Source of the DNA: CAYMOV01 sp964392085
Lineage (GTDB): Bacteria; Oederibacteriota; Muellerivitia; Muellerivitales; Muellerivitaceae
DNA length: 33,416 bases
Direction: 5' to 3'
Assembly: GCA_964392085.1 (NCBI GenBank)
Contig: CAYMOV010000022.1
Location: 1 to 33,416 of the forward strand
The translations under genes were made by a program, and so were the position numbers. The notes beneath the pieces were generated by a model, which ran no database searches, was not told the DNA's origin, and saw only the letters and a list, made by a program, of their open reading frames with translations. Positions 24,403 through 32,746 of the stretch are shown piece by piece (the stretch's first letter is position 1; each line of letters begins with the position of its first letter).

Positions 24403-25677
24403 TCAACTCGATTTTGAAAAAACCTGCGCCTTGACCGAAGCGGAGGTCCAACGCGTCAGGATCCACCAGACCAACACATGGGCCGAACCCAAGGCCCAGA
24501 GGGCCGCCTTTAGCCCCCCCTCGCCGAAACGGTTTTGGGCCACGAGGAACACGAGGAGCCCGGTCACCCGTCCCAAACCCAGGGGGATTTCCCGGACCGC
24601 GAGGTTTTCCAGGGTGCGGGTCGGTCCCCCGGCCGCGTCCATGATATCAAACGAATAGGCCGTAAACGTCACTTGGAACAGCGCCAATGCGGTGGCGTAG
24701 AGCGCGGTAAAGGCCAGGAGGGTGTGGACGTCGAGCCGCCAGGCCAGGAGCGTGACCCCCGCCACATCGATCCAGGCCGACCATCCCAGCCCTTTTCCCC
24801 GGTTGGCTGAGGTGGCCCAACGCGCCAGCAACAGGCTCATGGCCAGGCGGATGGCTTGGGTCAGGATATCGTAGGACCCCACCGTGAGTTCCTTGTCGGA
24901 GGCGCGGTACACCAAGACGCTCACGATGAACCAGAACAACCCGTTTCGGAGCCCCCAGGCGTAATAGGCCGCCATGACCGGCCGCAGGCGGGGTTGCCAG
25001 TGGGCCCGGAGGGCTTCCACGTACCGGAAGGGTTGCCGGATACTCGGTTGGTCGAAGGAGAAGCTTTCAATGAACAGCGCGAAATAGAGCGCCAGGGCCA
25101 CCGCGAAGATGACCCCGTATCCCCGGTCGGGTGTTTCGGGAGTGCGGAACCAATAGATGAGACGGGACGCGAGGAAGGGCGACAGGATCCGGAGCGAGGA
25201 CGCGTAGACCTGGTTCAGCGAGAAAAAGCTGTCCCGGGTCGCCGGGGTCGTGACGCCGAAAGTGAGCTCGTGCTGTCCCAGGAAATAGAACCCGATGGCC
25301 AACCCGTTCAACAGGCCCAAGAGGGACACCTGGTCGCGGGCCCCGCCTTTCAGGAGGAGGACCGCCAGGAAGAGGATCGTGCTGAAGGCCAAGCCGACCC
25401 GGTAGGGGAATAGCCGCCGTCCCCTGCGGGCCACCCACCCTCCGAGGGCGAAGACCGGTGGGATCAGGCAGAACGAGACAAGGTTGTATCGGACGACCGT
25501 CCCCCATTCGCCGCCCCCCTTGAAGAGGAAAACGTTCAGGAAGACGTTGGAGAACGCCGTGGTGAACTCGTAAACCGCCGCCATCCAGGCCAGGCGCCGG
25601 GCGTCCTGGGATAGCTCGCCCCGAACCCCCAGGTATTTTCGCAGGAATTCGTAGAGATGGTGGAAGAAGGTGTTCAA
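24403..25677 (-). CDS. MFS-type transporter
   Basis: A polytopic membrane protein of 424 residues with about twelve hydrophobic segments and the two-halved layout of the major facilitator superfamily. Short basic loops fit cytoplasmic connections (for example WVARRGRRLFPYR between early helices). No substrate-specific motif was recognised. The start is uncertain. The TTG at 25677 overlaps the capA stop as TTGA, as seen at the SDR-ketosynthase junction, but lacks a clear ribosome binding site. An in-frame ATG at 25731 would add 18 polar residues and lie within capA. The phosphatase gene follows after 10 bases. Its place in an operon with asmA and capA suggests an envelope-related substrate, by inference only. 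Confidence 0.78.
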   Translation of the reverse strand: MNTFFHHLYEFLRKYLGVRGELSQDARRLAWMAAVYEFTTAFSNVFLNVFLFKGGGEWGTVVRYNLVSFCLIPPVFALGGWVARRGRRLFPYRVGLAFSTILFLAVLLLKGGARDQVSLLGLLNGLAIGFYFLGQHELTFGVTTPATRDSFFSLNQVYASSLRILSPFLASRLIYWFRTPETPDRGYGVIFAVALALYFALFIESFSFDQPSIRQPFRYVEALRAHWQPRLRPVMAAYYAWGLRNGLFWFIVSVLVYRASDKELTVGSYDILTQAIRLAMSLLLARWATSANRGKGLGWSAWIDVAGVTLLAWRLDVHTLLAFTALYATALALFQVTFTAYSFDIMDAAGGPTRTLENLAVREIPLGLGRVTGLLVFLVAQNRFGEGGLKAALWALGSAHVLVWWILTRWTSASVKAQVFSKSS

Positions 25678-26819
25678 GGCTTCGGCGTGGGGACCGGTTT
25701 CGCCTGGACCGGCATGGTTTTTTTCAGCCATTCGGGGAAGTCGTCCCATTCGGCGCCACGGATCGGCCGGGGAAAGATGTCCCCGCCCCAAACCGGCGCG
25801 AAGGAGGCGCCGGTGGCCCGGCCCGGCTTGAAGACCAGCTTCAGGGCGATCGTGGGGTGGGTCTCGGGTCGGCTGAGGTCGAAAAGGAAGTTGCCCAGGC
25901 TGTAAAGGATGGGTTTTCCCTTGTACCGTTCGAAGGCCTGGAGCAGGTGGGGATGGTGCCCCACCACCGCGTCGGCCCCCAGGTCCACCATGAGGTGGGC
26001 CAGGGCGACCTGCCGGTCGGTCGGTTCCGTCGTGTATTCCTTGCCCCAATGCACCTGGATGATCAGGAGGTCGGACTCGGCCTTCGCGTGGGGGATATCG
26101 CGCTTCAGGAGGGACGGCATGGGGGGAGCCGTACCGATCTTGCCGGGTTTCGCGTCGAAGGAAGGTGGCGACACGTCGGAATAGGTCAAGACCGCGACCC
26201 GGACGCCTCGGACTTGCGTGATCCAGGGTTCCACGAACTTGTCCGCCACGTTCCAGGCCCCGTGCCAGCCCAGGCCCTGGGCCTCGAGGGCCGCCACCGT
26301 GCTCCGGAACCCCGCCTCGCCGAAATCAAAGGAGTGGTTGTTGTCGAGCGTGAGGAATCCGTATCCCGCCTTTTTGAGGAGTTTCGCCGAGTCCGGCGCG
26401 GCCGGCAGGAGGATCTTGTCGTAGCCCTTCCAGGTCGCGCGGGCCTCCGCATTCCCCAGGACGCATTCCAGGTTGCCCATGGCCAGGTCCGCGGCGGTTA
26501 GGTCGGACCGGACGGCCTCAAAAGGGTCCCCCGAGGGCAGGTGGGCCAGGACTTCCTCCACATGTCGGCCGAACATCAAGTCGCCCGTGCAGAGGATCGT
26601 CAGGGCTTCCCCGGTGGGCGGCTGGACGTGATCGCCCGGAAAGGCGTTCCACACGAGGGCCGGAAGCGGCTGGCTCGCCGCCTCGGTTTTACGGATCGGC
26701 GTCCCCGAGCAGCCGACCAAGAGGGCAATCGCCATGGCCTCGGCCAGCAAAAAGAGGGGCCCGAGTCCGAACGGGCGTCGTCGATTCGGGGGTGATACCG
26801 GGGCCGGCGGAAGGGTCAC
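25674..26819 (-). CDS. CapA family lipoprotein (poly-gamma-glutamate synthesis type)
   Basis: A 381-residue metallophosphatase-fold protein of the CapA/PgsA-capsule family. The N-terminus has a basic segment, a hydrophobic stretch and a lipobox ending in Leu-Val-Gly-Cys37, so it is likely a lipoprotein on the periplasmic side. The domain (about 73-350) carries CTGDLMFGRH (77-86), GNLECVLGN, DNNHSFDFGEAG, VHWGKEY and VVGHHPHLLQAFE, which together define the family. In poly-gamma-glutamate producers CapA helps export or elongate the polymer. No capB or capC ligase gene is in the window, so that role is not established here. The start is GTG at 26819, overlapping the asmA-like stop as GTGA. Confidence 0.9.
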   Translation of the reverse strand: MTLPPAPVSPPNRRRPFGLGPLFLLAEAMAIALLVGCSGTPIRKTEAASQPLPALVWNAFPGDHVQPPTGEALTILCTGDLMFGRHVEEVLAHLPSGDPFEAVRSDLTAADLAMGNLECVLGNAEARATWKGYDKILLPAAPDSAKLLKKAGYGFLTLDNNHSFDFGEAGFRSTVAALEAQGLGWHGAWNVADKFVEPWITQVRGVRVAVLTYSDVSPPSFDAKPGKIGTAPPMPSLLKRDIPHAKAESDLLIIQVHWGKEYTTEPTDRQVALAHLMVDLGADAVVGHHPHLLQAFERYKGKPILYSLGNFLFDLSRPETHPTIALKLVFKPGRATGASFAPVWGGDIFPRPIRGAEWDDFPEWLKKTMPVQAKPVPTPKP

Positions 26820-29410
26820 TGGCCGAACAATTTCTTAAGCTTGTTCCCCACGTCGCCCCCCAGGGCCTTCTGGACCGCGGCCCCGGCTTTCTGCTGTACT
26901 TGTTTCGTGTAGCTGGCCGCCACATTTTTAACCAGCCGGGTGGGGTCCATGGCCTTGAGTCCCGGATTGGAGGCCACCGAACCGGTCAACTTGAAGTCCA
27001 CCGGAACGAACCCCTGGGCGTCCGCGGCGCGGTTGAGGTCCACCCGGGAACGAGTCGATTCGGGCAACTTGGCGAAAACCGCCGAGGAATCCAGGGAGTC
27101 CTTGGGGATGTCGTTCTCGATCCGCAGTTCAGGGGCGTATTGGCCGTCGAACCCGACGGAACCCGCGATCCTCATTTTTCCCGAGGCGCCCTGGCTTTTG
27201 AGGTTCAGGGTCACCTTCGAATCGGCGATGGCGATGGTCCCCTCCAGGAGATCCATCTTGATGGCGCTCTCCTTGTTCTTCAGGGCTTCCGAGATCCCGC
27301 CCAACATGGCCAGAGCCTGGAACTTCACGCCCGTCAAGGTCACCGGGCCCTGGCCGTGGAACGACTTGGCGGGGGCGGCGTCCAAGGAACCTCCTCCCGT
27401 GTTGAGGAGCGTCATGACGCCCGCCACCTTATCCTTATAGTTCTCGGGGTTCTTGGTCACGAAAGAATCCACCGTGTCGTTGAAAGCCGTCTGGGCCGAA
27501 ACATTCGCCATCTTGAGGCTGTAGGCGTAGGCGTGTGGGAATTTGTTCATGTCCAGGGTGAAGGCCGCCGCGCAGGAACCCGAGAAGCCTCCCATGGCTC
27601 CCGAGAACTTCAGGACCCGTTTGGAGAGGGTCAGGACGGCGTCCTCCGGGGCGAAACGGATCTTGCGGTACTTGAACCCCGCGAAGTGCGCCTTGGCGTT
27701 GACGGTCAAACCAGGGGAGACGTTCGGCCTCAGGTCGGGGGGCGGTCCCGGGGGGGCCGTCGCCGGAGCCGGGCCAGGACCGGCCTTGGGCCCGGAGGGG
27801 AAAGCCGCCATCACCTTTTCCAGGTCGATATCGGAAGCGCATTGGAAGTTCGAGGTGATGAACGCGTTGCATTTTCCGAAGTTCACGAGTTCCCCCACAT
27901 GGAACCGGGTCATGGAAAACGTGAAGTCGCAGGGCGCGCCCATGAGCTTGAACTTGGTGTCGGGAACCAGGATGGAGGTGTCCGTCAGGGCCACCCGTCC
28001 CGTCAGATCCTCCAGGAACTTGGGTTCTTTCGGATGGACGGCGTTCAACCCGCGGAATTCGATGCCGCCCCGCAGGGAACCCGAGGAGGGGTTTCTCAGG
28101 GAGGCGGATATGGCCAAGTCGACCCCCAGGTCCCCCGTGAAGGTGAAATCCTTCAGCATGGGCGAGAGGCTCCCCAAGGCCTTGAGGGGCAGGGACTTCG
28201 AGGCGGCCGTGAAGGCGAAGGCCGGATGGGCTTTCGGGTCCCCGGGATAGGCCTCCAACCCGGTCAGGTCCAGCGACCCCTTGAGGGCCCAATCCCCCAG
28301 GACGGCTTGGAAGTCGGTCATCTTGAACCAATCGTTCCCGGTCAGGGTCTTGAAGTCCAGGCTGCAGGGCACCCCCTTGGCTTTCTTGAACTTGTCCCCG
28401 AAGGCCAAGTCCGCCCCGGTGAGGTCCGCGGTCCCGTCGAAGGCCAATCCCTTCTTCAGGCTCCCCCCCACGGTGAACGGCATATGGAAGGGTCCCGTGA
28501 TCGAAAGGTCCTTCGGCGGGGGGCCGAAGGCCTTCGGGAGGAGCTTCCAGGCCTGGGCGAGGTCGAGGTTCGCCTCCCCTTTCATGGCCGGCGAGAAGTC
28601 GTCGACCACCTTGTCGGCGTCGCCTGCCACCGAGAATTGGATGTCGTTGAAGGCCCCTCGGGCCTCCAAGCCCCGTAGGGTCTGGTTGCCGTAGTTGAAC
28701 TTGTAGGATCCCGAGACATCGAACTTGTAGGTGGTCCCGCCATAGACCATGGGCGTCACCAGTTGGAAGGTGGACTTGCCGCCCGAAAGTGAGATGTGCT
28801 TCACCGTGAAATCCATGCCCGGCAGGTCGACCTGGAGGGTGGGCTTGGAGAGGTAATCGATGTAAGTGACCCGAGCCTGGTGTAGGGTGACCTGGCCGAT
28901 CGAAAGCATCTGGAGAATCCGGGTGGCGCCCCCCGAGGAGGAACCCGAGGCCGTAGGCGCCGCCGCGGGGGCGGTTGACGCGCCCATCATGTCCGTGAAG
29001 TTATAGTCCGTCGGGCCCTTCCTCTCGACGAGGAGAACGGGTTTTTCGAGGCGGATCTCACCCAATTGGATGCTTCCCCAGAGGATGGGGTAGAGGTGGT
29101 AGGAAGCCAGGATCTCATCGGCCGCCAGGAAGGGACGGTTGGTCCAACCCGCGCGGTTGGACATGGATACACCGGTTATCTTGAAACCCTTCCAAACGTT
29201 GAAGGAGACGTCCTTGACCTTGATCGTCCGGTGGAGCTTGGCGGCAAGTTGGTCGGTCACCATCCTCTTGATTTTGGCCGGGGGAAAGTACTTAGGCACC
29301 AGGATCGCGGCCGCCCCCAAGGCGATGACGGAGAGGGCGGCGAAGGAAACCGCCGTCCAAAGGGCGATCTTCAGGATTTTTTTCCAGACGGTAGGGGGTT
29401 GGGCGGCCAA
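26816..29410 (-). CDS. AsmA family protein
   Basis: A long (864-residue) inner-membrane-anchored periplasmic protein of the AsmA group, whose members are thought to assist lipid transport or outer membrane homeostasis. One N-terminal helix (about residues 15-38) is followed by the typical AsmA opening, AKIKRMVTDQLAAKLHRTIK, and a long series of beta-strand-rich repeats, ending with an AsmA-like C-terminal block (about 690-800). The reading frame runs to a TTG at 29422, but the TTG at 29410 is preferred because GGAGG (29416-29420) lies exactly five bases before it. It is the first gene of the asmA-capA-MFS-phosphatase operon. A TAAAAT box at 29458-29453 could be its -10. Confidence 0.88.
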   Translation of the reverse strand: MAAQPPTVWKKILKIALWTAVSFAALSVIALGAAAILVPKYFPPAKIKRMVTDQLAAKLHRTIKVKDVSFNVWKGFKITGVSMSNRAGWTNRPFLAADEILASYHLYPILWGSIQLGEIRLEKPVLLVERKGPTDYNFTDMMGASTAPAAAPTASGSSSGGATRILQMLSIGQVTLHQARVTYIDYLSKPTLQVDLPGMDFTVKHISLSGGKSTFQLVTPMVYGGTTYKFDVSGSYKFNYGNQTLRGLEARGAFNDIQFSVAGDADKVVDDFSPAMKGEANLDLAQAWKLLPKAFGPPPKDLSITGPFHMPFTVGGSLKKGLAFDGTADLTGADLAFGDKFKKAKGVPCSLDFKTLTGNDWFKMTDFQAVLGDWALKGSLDLTGLEAYPGDPKAHPAFAFTAASKSLPLKALGSLSPMLKDFTFTGDLGVDLAISASLRNPSSGSLRGGIEFRGLNAVHPKEPKFLEDLTGRVALTDTSILVPDTKFKLMGAPCDFTFSMTRFHVGELVNFGKCNAFITSNFQCASDIDLEKVMAAFPSGPKAGPGPAPATAPPGPPPDLRPNVSPGLTVNAKAHFAGFKYRKIRFAPEDAVLTLSKRVLKFSGAMGGFSGSCAAAFTLDMNKFPHAYAYSLKMANVSAQTAFNDTVDSFVTKNPENYKDKVAGVMTLLNTGGGSLDAAPAKSFHGQGPVTLTGVKFQALAMLGGISEALKNKESAIKMDLLEGTIAIADSKVTLNLKSQGASGKMRIAGSVGFDGQYAPELRIENDIPKDSLDSSAVFAKLPESTRSRVDLNRAADAQGFVPVDFKLTGSVASNPGLKAMDPTRLVKNVAASYTKQVQQKAGAAVQKALGGDVGNKLKKLFGQ

Positions 29411-29577
29411 AGGGTCCTCCAAGGGGATACGGGTGGTCAGGCACGAACCGGCATTTTAGCCTTCCGCGGGCAAAAAAACAGCTTTCAAGTCCCCACGGAA
29501 AGCCCAGCCCAGCGGCACATCCCCTCTTGTCATATGATTCCGTCGTCACTGCGCCCATCAAATGCGATCCCGTCCAT

Positions 29578-29606
29578 AAAAAAAGGCCGACCCCGCGGGG
29601 TCGGCC
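29578..29606 (-). terminator. Rho-independent terminator of recA
   Basis: A perfect 22-base palindrome (29585-29606), GC rich and read on the minus strand, is followed by seven T residues (29584-29578). It begins 27 bases after the recA stop codon, so it ends the recA transcript and insulates the downstream asmA-like operon. Confidence 0.92.
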
Positions 29607-29632
29607 TGGGCCACTAAGGTTGAAAGTACGCT

Positions 29633-30865
29633 TCAGCGCTTACCCACCACCTTCGCTTGTTCCGGGGCGCGCTCCTCTTTCTTCACAACGGACAAAGGGG
29701 ACGGCAAGGGCTTGATCGAAGGCCCAGTGGTCGCGGAAGGGATCGGCCTGGAACCAACCGACACCGGACTTGAGGTCGCTCCAGCCGGGGTCTTCATGGC
29801 GGGTGTCGAGGTCCCTTGGGAAGCGGCGCCGGAAACCGCCTCAACCTTTTTCACCTCTGCGGCCGGTTCCGGAGTCGGGATCAGGCCGGTCTTTTCCTTG
29901 ATTTGCTTTTCCAACAAGGCCGACGTCTCGGGATGTTCCTTGAGGAAATCCTTGGCCGAATCGCGACCCTGGCCCAGGCGGGTCTCGCCCATGGAGAGCC
30001 AAGTCCCGCTCTTATCCAGAAGACCCAGGTCCACCCCCATGTCGATCAGGGCGCCTTCCTTGGAGATGCCCTGTCCGAACATGATGTCGAAGAAGGCCTC
30101 CTTGAACGGTTGGGCGGTCTTGTTCTTGACGACCTTCACTTTCACCCGGTTTCCGATGAAGTCGGTGCCGGACTTGATCGACTCCACCCGGCGGATGTCG
30201 AGCCGCATGGAGGAATAGAACTTCAGGGCCCGGCCGCCGGGCGTGGTTTCGGGGCTCCCGAACATGACCCCGATCTTCTCGCGGATCTGGTTGATGAAGA
30301 TGGCGCAGGTGTTGGACTTGGACAGGATGGCGGTGAGCTTTCGGAGGGCCTGGCTCATGAGACGGGCCTGGAGACCCACGTGGGCGTCCCCCATATCGCC
30401 TTCCAGCTCGGCCCGGGGCGCCAGGGCGGCCACGGAATCGACCACGAGGATGTCGATGGCGCCGGACCGGATGAGGGTATCGGCGATCTGGAGGGCTTCC
30501 TCGGCGGAATCCGGCTGGGAAATCAGGAGTTCGTTGACGTTGACGCCCAGTTTGGCGGCGTAGACAGGGTCCATGGCGTGCTCAGCGTCGATAAACACGG
30601 CTGTTCCGCCCGCCTTCTGGGCCTCGGCCACGATATGAAGCGTCAGGGTCGTCTTACCGGAGGACTCGGGCCCGAAAATCTCAACGATCCGGCCCCGGGG
30701 CACCCCGCCGATCCCGCTGGCCACGTCGAGGGTGATGGCCCCCGTGGAGATGGCCTTGACATCCGTCTTGACCGTTTCCCCCAGCCTCATGATGGAACCC
30801 TTGCCGTGGTCCTTCTCGATTTGGAGGATCGCCATCTCGAGCGCTCTTTGCTTTTCAGTCGCCAT
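29633..30865 (-). CDS. recA: Recombinase RecA
   Basis: DNA-dependent ATPase that forms filaments on single-stranded DNA, promotes homologous strand exchange and activates LexA-type cleavage. Core features are the Walker A GPESSGKT (65-72), the aspartate segment DILVVDSVAALAPRAE, the L1/L2 region and the INQIREKIGVMFG strand. The core ends around residue 329. It carries an additional tail of about 81 residues rich in Ala, Pro, Ser, Thr, Lys, with net positive charge, where E. coli RecA has a short acidic tail. The total of 410 residues therefore exceeds the usual length of about 350. The ATG is preceded by GGGAGC six bases upstream. It is a single-gene transcript with its own promoter and terminator. 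No lexA or recX lies nearby. Confidence 0.98.
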   Translation of the reverse strand: MATEKQRALEMAILQIEKDHGKGSIMRLGETVKTDVKAISTGAITLDVASGIGGVPRGRIVEIFGPESSGKTTLTLHIVAEAQKAGGTAVFIDAEHAMDPVYAAKLGVNVNELLISQPDSAEEALQIADTLIRSGAIDILVVDSVAALAPRAELEGDMGDAHVGLQARLMSQALRKLTAILSKSNTCAIFINQIREKIGVMFGSPETTPGGRALKFYSSMRLDIRRVESIKSGTDFIGNRVKVKVVKNKTAQPFKEAFFDIMFGQGISKEGALIDMGVDLGLLDKSGTWLSMGETRLGQGRDSAKDFLKEHPETSALLEKQIKEKTGLIPTPEPAAEVKKVEAVSGAASQGTSTPAMKTPAGATSSPVSVGSRPIPSATTGPSIKPLPSPLSVVKKEERAPEQAKVVGKR

Positions 30866-30906
30866 GTCTTGCTCCCGTATTGCGCGTGATTTCCAGCGGA
30901 TGAGGC

Positions 30907-30935
30907 ATCCTAAACCGTCCTCGGGTTGTCGTCAA
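30907..30935 (-). promoter_or_regulatory. recA promoter
   Basis: On the minus strand TTGACG (30935-30930) and TAGGAT (30912-30907) are separated by exactly 17 bases. The -35 box matches the consensus at five of six positions and the -10 box at four. The -10 box lies about 41 bases before the ATG. The -35 box begins right after the T-tract of the upstream terminator. No canonical LexA box was found nearby. Confidence 0.72.
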
Positions 30936-30978
30936 GAAAAAAGTATACGGCTGTATACCTTTCGGTATACAGCCGTAT
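30936..30978 (-). terminator. Rho-independent terminator of the csp/deacetylase transcript
   Basis: A perfect 15-base-pair stem (arms 30978-30964 and 30959-30945) closes a GAAA loop, which is stabilised by C-G closing pairs. On the minus strand the stem is followed by AC and six T residues (up to about 30937). It lies about 54 bases after the stop codon of the PIG-L deacetylase and abuts the recA -35 box. The arms contain nested GTATAC repeats. Confidence 0.9.
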
Positions 30979-31031
30979 TCCCTTTAAATTCATGGGTTTT
31001 TCGGGAAATCGTCCGGGGGAAAAATCCCGGG

Positions 31032-31772
31032 TTAGAGGAATTGGCGCGGATCCGTGATGCCCAGGTTCTCTTTACTGAAAAAGGGTTCCCCGGATTCGGT
31101 CCCGATCATCGATCCGAAATAGCGGTTCTGGGTCTCAATCCATTGGAGGGCCCGGCTACCGGGCTTCTTGAGGAACTGGCTTGCGTAGCAACGGACGGCT
31201 TGGATTTTCCGGTCCAGGTGTCCCGTGGTGTCCACGATGAAGGAGGGCTCGACGTTGGGCCGGAGGTGGGAACAAAGGTGGTAATAAATCTTGGGGGCGT
31301 ACCAGGGTTCGCCTTTCATCGTCGTCTTGACCAGCTTGGCCCAAAAACGGGCCGCGTCCACCAAGGCGCTGGCGCCCCAATGGTCCGGATGGGCGTCCAC
31401 CCAATAGGGGGCGAACAGGATCCGGGGCTTGGCGCGGCGAATGACCTCCGCGACCTTCCGACGGGCCGGGAGGGTGTCTTGGAGTTCCCGGTTCTTCAGG
31501 GGTAGGACCCAATAATCGTCCAGACCCAAGACCCGGGCCGCGGCCTCGGCCTCCTTCAACCGGGTTTTGTGGTTTCCATAGGGGGTCGGTTCCCCGTCCG
31601 TCAGGTGACAGACGGCGACCTTCGCGCCCCGGGCCTTGAGGGCCAAAAGGGTGCCACCCATGGCGATTTCAACGTCGTCCGGGTGGGCTCCGAAGGCCAG
31701 GACATCGGTTCGAAAGTCCAACTGGGCCGCCGATCCCGGGGCCACCGACTCAAAGGTTCTGGGTAATTTCAT
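31032..31772 (-). CDS. PIG-L family deacetylase (BshB1-like)
   Basis: Zinc-dependent N-acetylglucosaminide deacetylase family, 246 residues. Both metal-binding motifs are intact: AHPDD (His30, Asp32, Asp33, after VLAFG) and HPDH (128-131). The strand-helix order, GGTLLALKARGAKVAV, YASQF in the C-terminal part and a final FGSMIGTESGEPF segment closely follow BshB1, the deacetylase of bacillithiol synthesis. No bshA or bshC is in the window, so the pathway is not proven. The start is uncertain: the ATG at 31772 overlaps the 3' end of csp by 23 bases, and a GTG at 31745 just after the csp stop is an alternative. It is followed by a strong terminator. Confidence 0.85.
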   Translation of the reverse strand: MKLPRTFESVAPGSAAQLDFRTDVLAFGAHPDDVEIAMGGTLLALKARGAKVAVCHLTDGEPTPYGNHKTRLKEAEAAARVLGLDDYWVLPLKNRELQDTLPARRKVAEVIRRAKPRILFAPYWVDAHPDHWGASALVDAARFWAKLVKTTMKGEPWYAPKIYYHLCSHLRPNVEPSFIVDTTGHLDRKIQAVRCYASQFLKKPGSRALQWIETQNRYFGSMIGTESGEPFFSKENLGITDPRQFL

Positions 31773-32001
31773 GGGGGGGTTCGGTTGGGAGATGGGTGCC
31801 GGGAATGAGCGTGACGTTGGAGGCCTGGGGACCCTTGTTGCCGGGGGTGACTTCGAACTGGACCTTTTGACCCGGGCCAAGCGTCTTGAAACCATCCGAC
31901 TGGATCGCCGAGAAATGGACGAACAGGTCTTCCCCTTCGTCCTGTTGGATGAAGCCGTACCCCTTCATGGCGTTGAACCACTTTACGGTTCCCATCGGCA
32001 T
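31750..32001 (-). CDS. Cold shock domain protein
   Basis: Small OB-fold RNA chaperone of the CspA family, 83 residues. It has GTVKWFNAMKGYGFI with the RNP1 core (KGYGFI, 13-18) and DLFVHFSAI with RNP2 (25-33). The body ends near residue 68, and about 15 additional residues form a polar C-terminal extension that is not usual in 66-70-residue Csp proteins. The ATG at 32001 has AAAGG eight bases upstream; a second ATG two codons later is possible. It is probably the first gene of a two-gene transcript with the deacetylase. The GC-rich leader between promoter and ATG holds repeated GGCCGAC elements that may fold, which would suit post-transcriptional control of a cold shock gene, though this is inference. 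Confidence 0.92.
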   Translation of the reverse strand: MPMGTVKWFNAMKGYGFIQQDEGEDLFVHFSAIQSDGFKTLGPGQKVQFEVTPGNKGPQASNVTLIPGTHLPTEPPHEITQNL

Positions 32002-32746
32002 GCGGTCGGCCTTTCAGTCGGCCGGTCGGTCCAAACAATGGCTGACCGGTCGACCTATTGTAGGTGCCGCCCATGGGGAAAGTCCATCCATACGGCCGGC
32101 CTTGCCGCCGTGTGTATGAGGGAGGCCCCCCATCCCGGGAAGTTCCGATGCGCTACATGACTGATCCGGGGCCCTTCCCCGTCGTCTTCGTGTTCACCCT
32201 TTTCACGGCCGGCATCAGGGTCATCGAGTACCTCGATAGGACGACTGGGCTGGAGCTCGACTTGTCACTCCCCCTACTCTTCCCTGTTTTTCCGGTTGTT
32301 TGTCGGTTTGGGTGGTGGATCAGACCGGTTTGCCCGTTTCGGCCAGGCTGGGTTGGATCATCTGCACTGCAGAAAAACCCCAAAAACGGTGGAAGACCTT
32401 CTCGCCCGAGCCGATCGACCGACGTAAAAGGCCCTGGCGAGAAAAAACGGGAAGCGGCCAGATCTCTGCAGGCCTAGCCAGGGTGAGACGCCCTACGTTT
32501 GACGGACCGGGACTCAGGCGAGCGCTGGCGGACAGAGACTTGACCGGCGTAATTTTTAGGGAAAGCAACCCATCGGTTACCACAGGCAATTGGACTTCGC
32601 TTCGAATCCGTCATCCTGAGCGTTTGTCCGGCATAGCTGAAAGTGAAACCGGAAGGGAATTATACCGATCCCTCTAAACGGCTGGGCCTTTGCCGTTGTG
32701 GTTGAAACTGACGGTCGGCGGCCGAACGTCGACAGCTGCCGTCAAA
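32002..32746. other. Long intergenic region without a convincing gene
   Basis: This 745-base stretch separates csp from the FlgD-like gene. The right-hand 650 bases have lower and more mixed base composition than the genes around it. Open frames exist on both strands (for example 32300-32677 plus and 32320-32589 minus), but they overlap each other, lack good ribosome binding sites and resemble nothing recognised. An 8-base-pair stem (32399-32406 with 32436-32443) is the clearest structure. A short GTCATCCTGAGCG string near 32610 recalls the core of a repeat common in environmental genomes. No tRNA, riboswitch, RNase P, tmRNA or SRP RNA pattern could be matched by eye. Confidence 0.5.
32057..32086 (-). 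promoter_or_regulatory. Candidate promoter of the cold shock gene
   Basis: TGGACT (32086-32081) and TACAAT (32062-32057) on the minus strand are separated by 18 bases. The -10 box matches the consensus at five of six positions, the -35 at four. Transcription would start near 32050, leaving a leader of about 50 bases before the ATG. Confidence 0.42.

Noticed and set aside
26792..28678. Plus-strand 628-codon open frame
   Set aside because: Antisense to the asmA-like gene; a GC-rich shadow frame without recognisable domains.
30945..30978. Possible LexA operator upstream of recA (CTGT and ACAG half sites)
   Set aside because: The half sites are 14 bases apart rather than 8, and the perfect stem, GAAA loop and T-tract are fully explained as a terminator. 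A regulatory role is kept only as a possibility.
32590..32640. tRNA-like TTCGAATCC string
   Set aside because: The flanking bases do not pair as a T-stem and no acceptor, D or anticodon arms could be drawn.
32300..32677. Plus-strand 125-codon open frame in the long intergenic region
   Set aside because: No ribosome binding site, overlaps an equally long minus-strand frame, and the product resembles nothing recognised.
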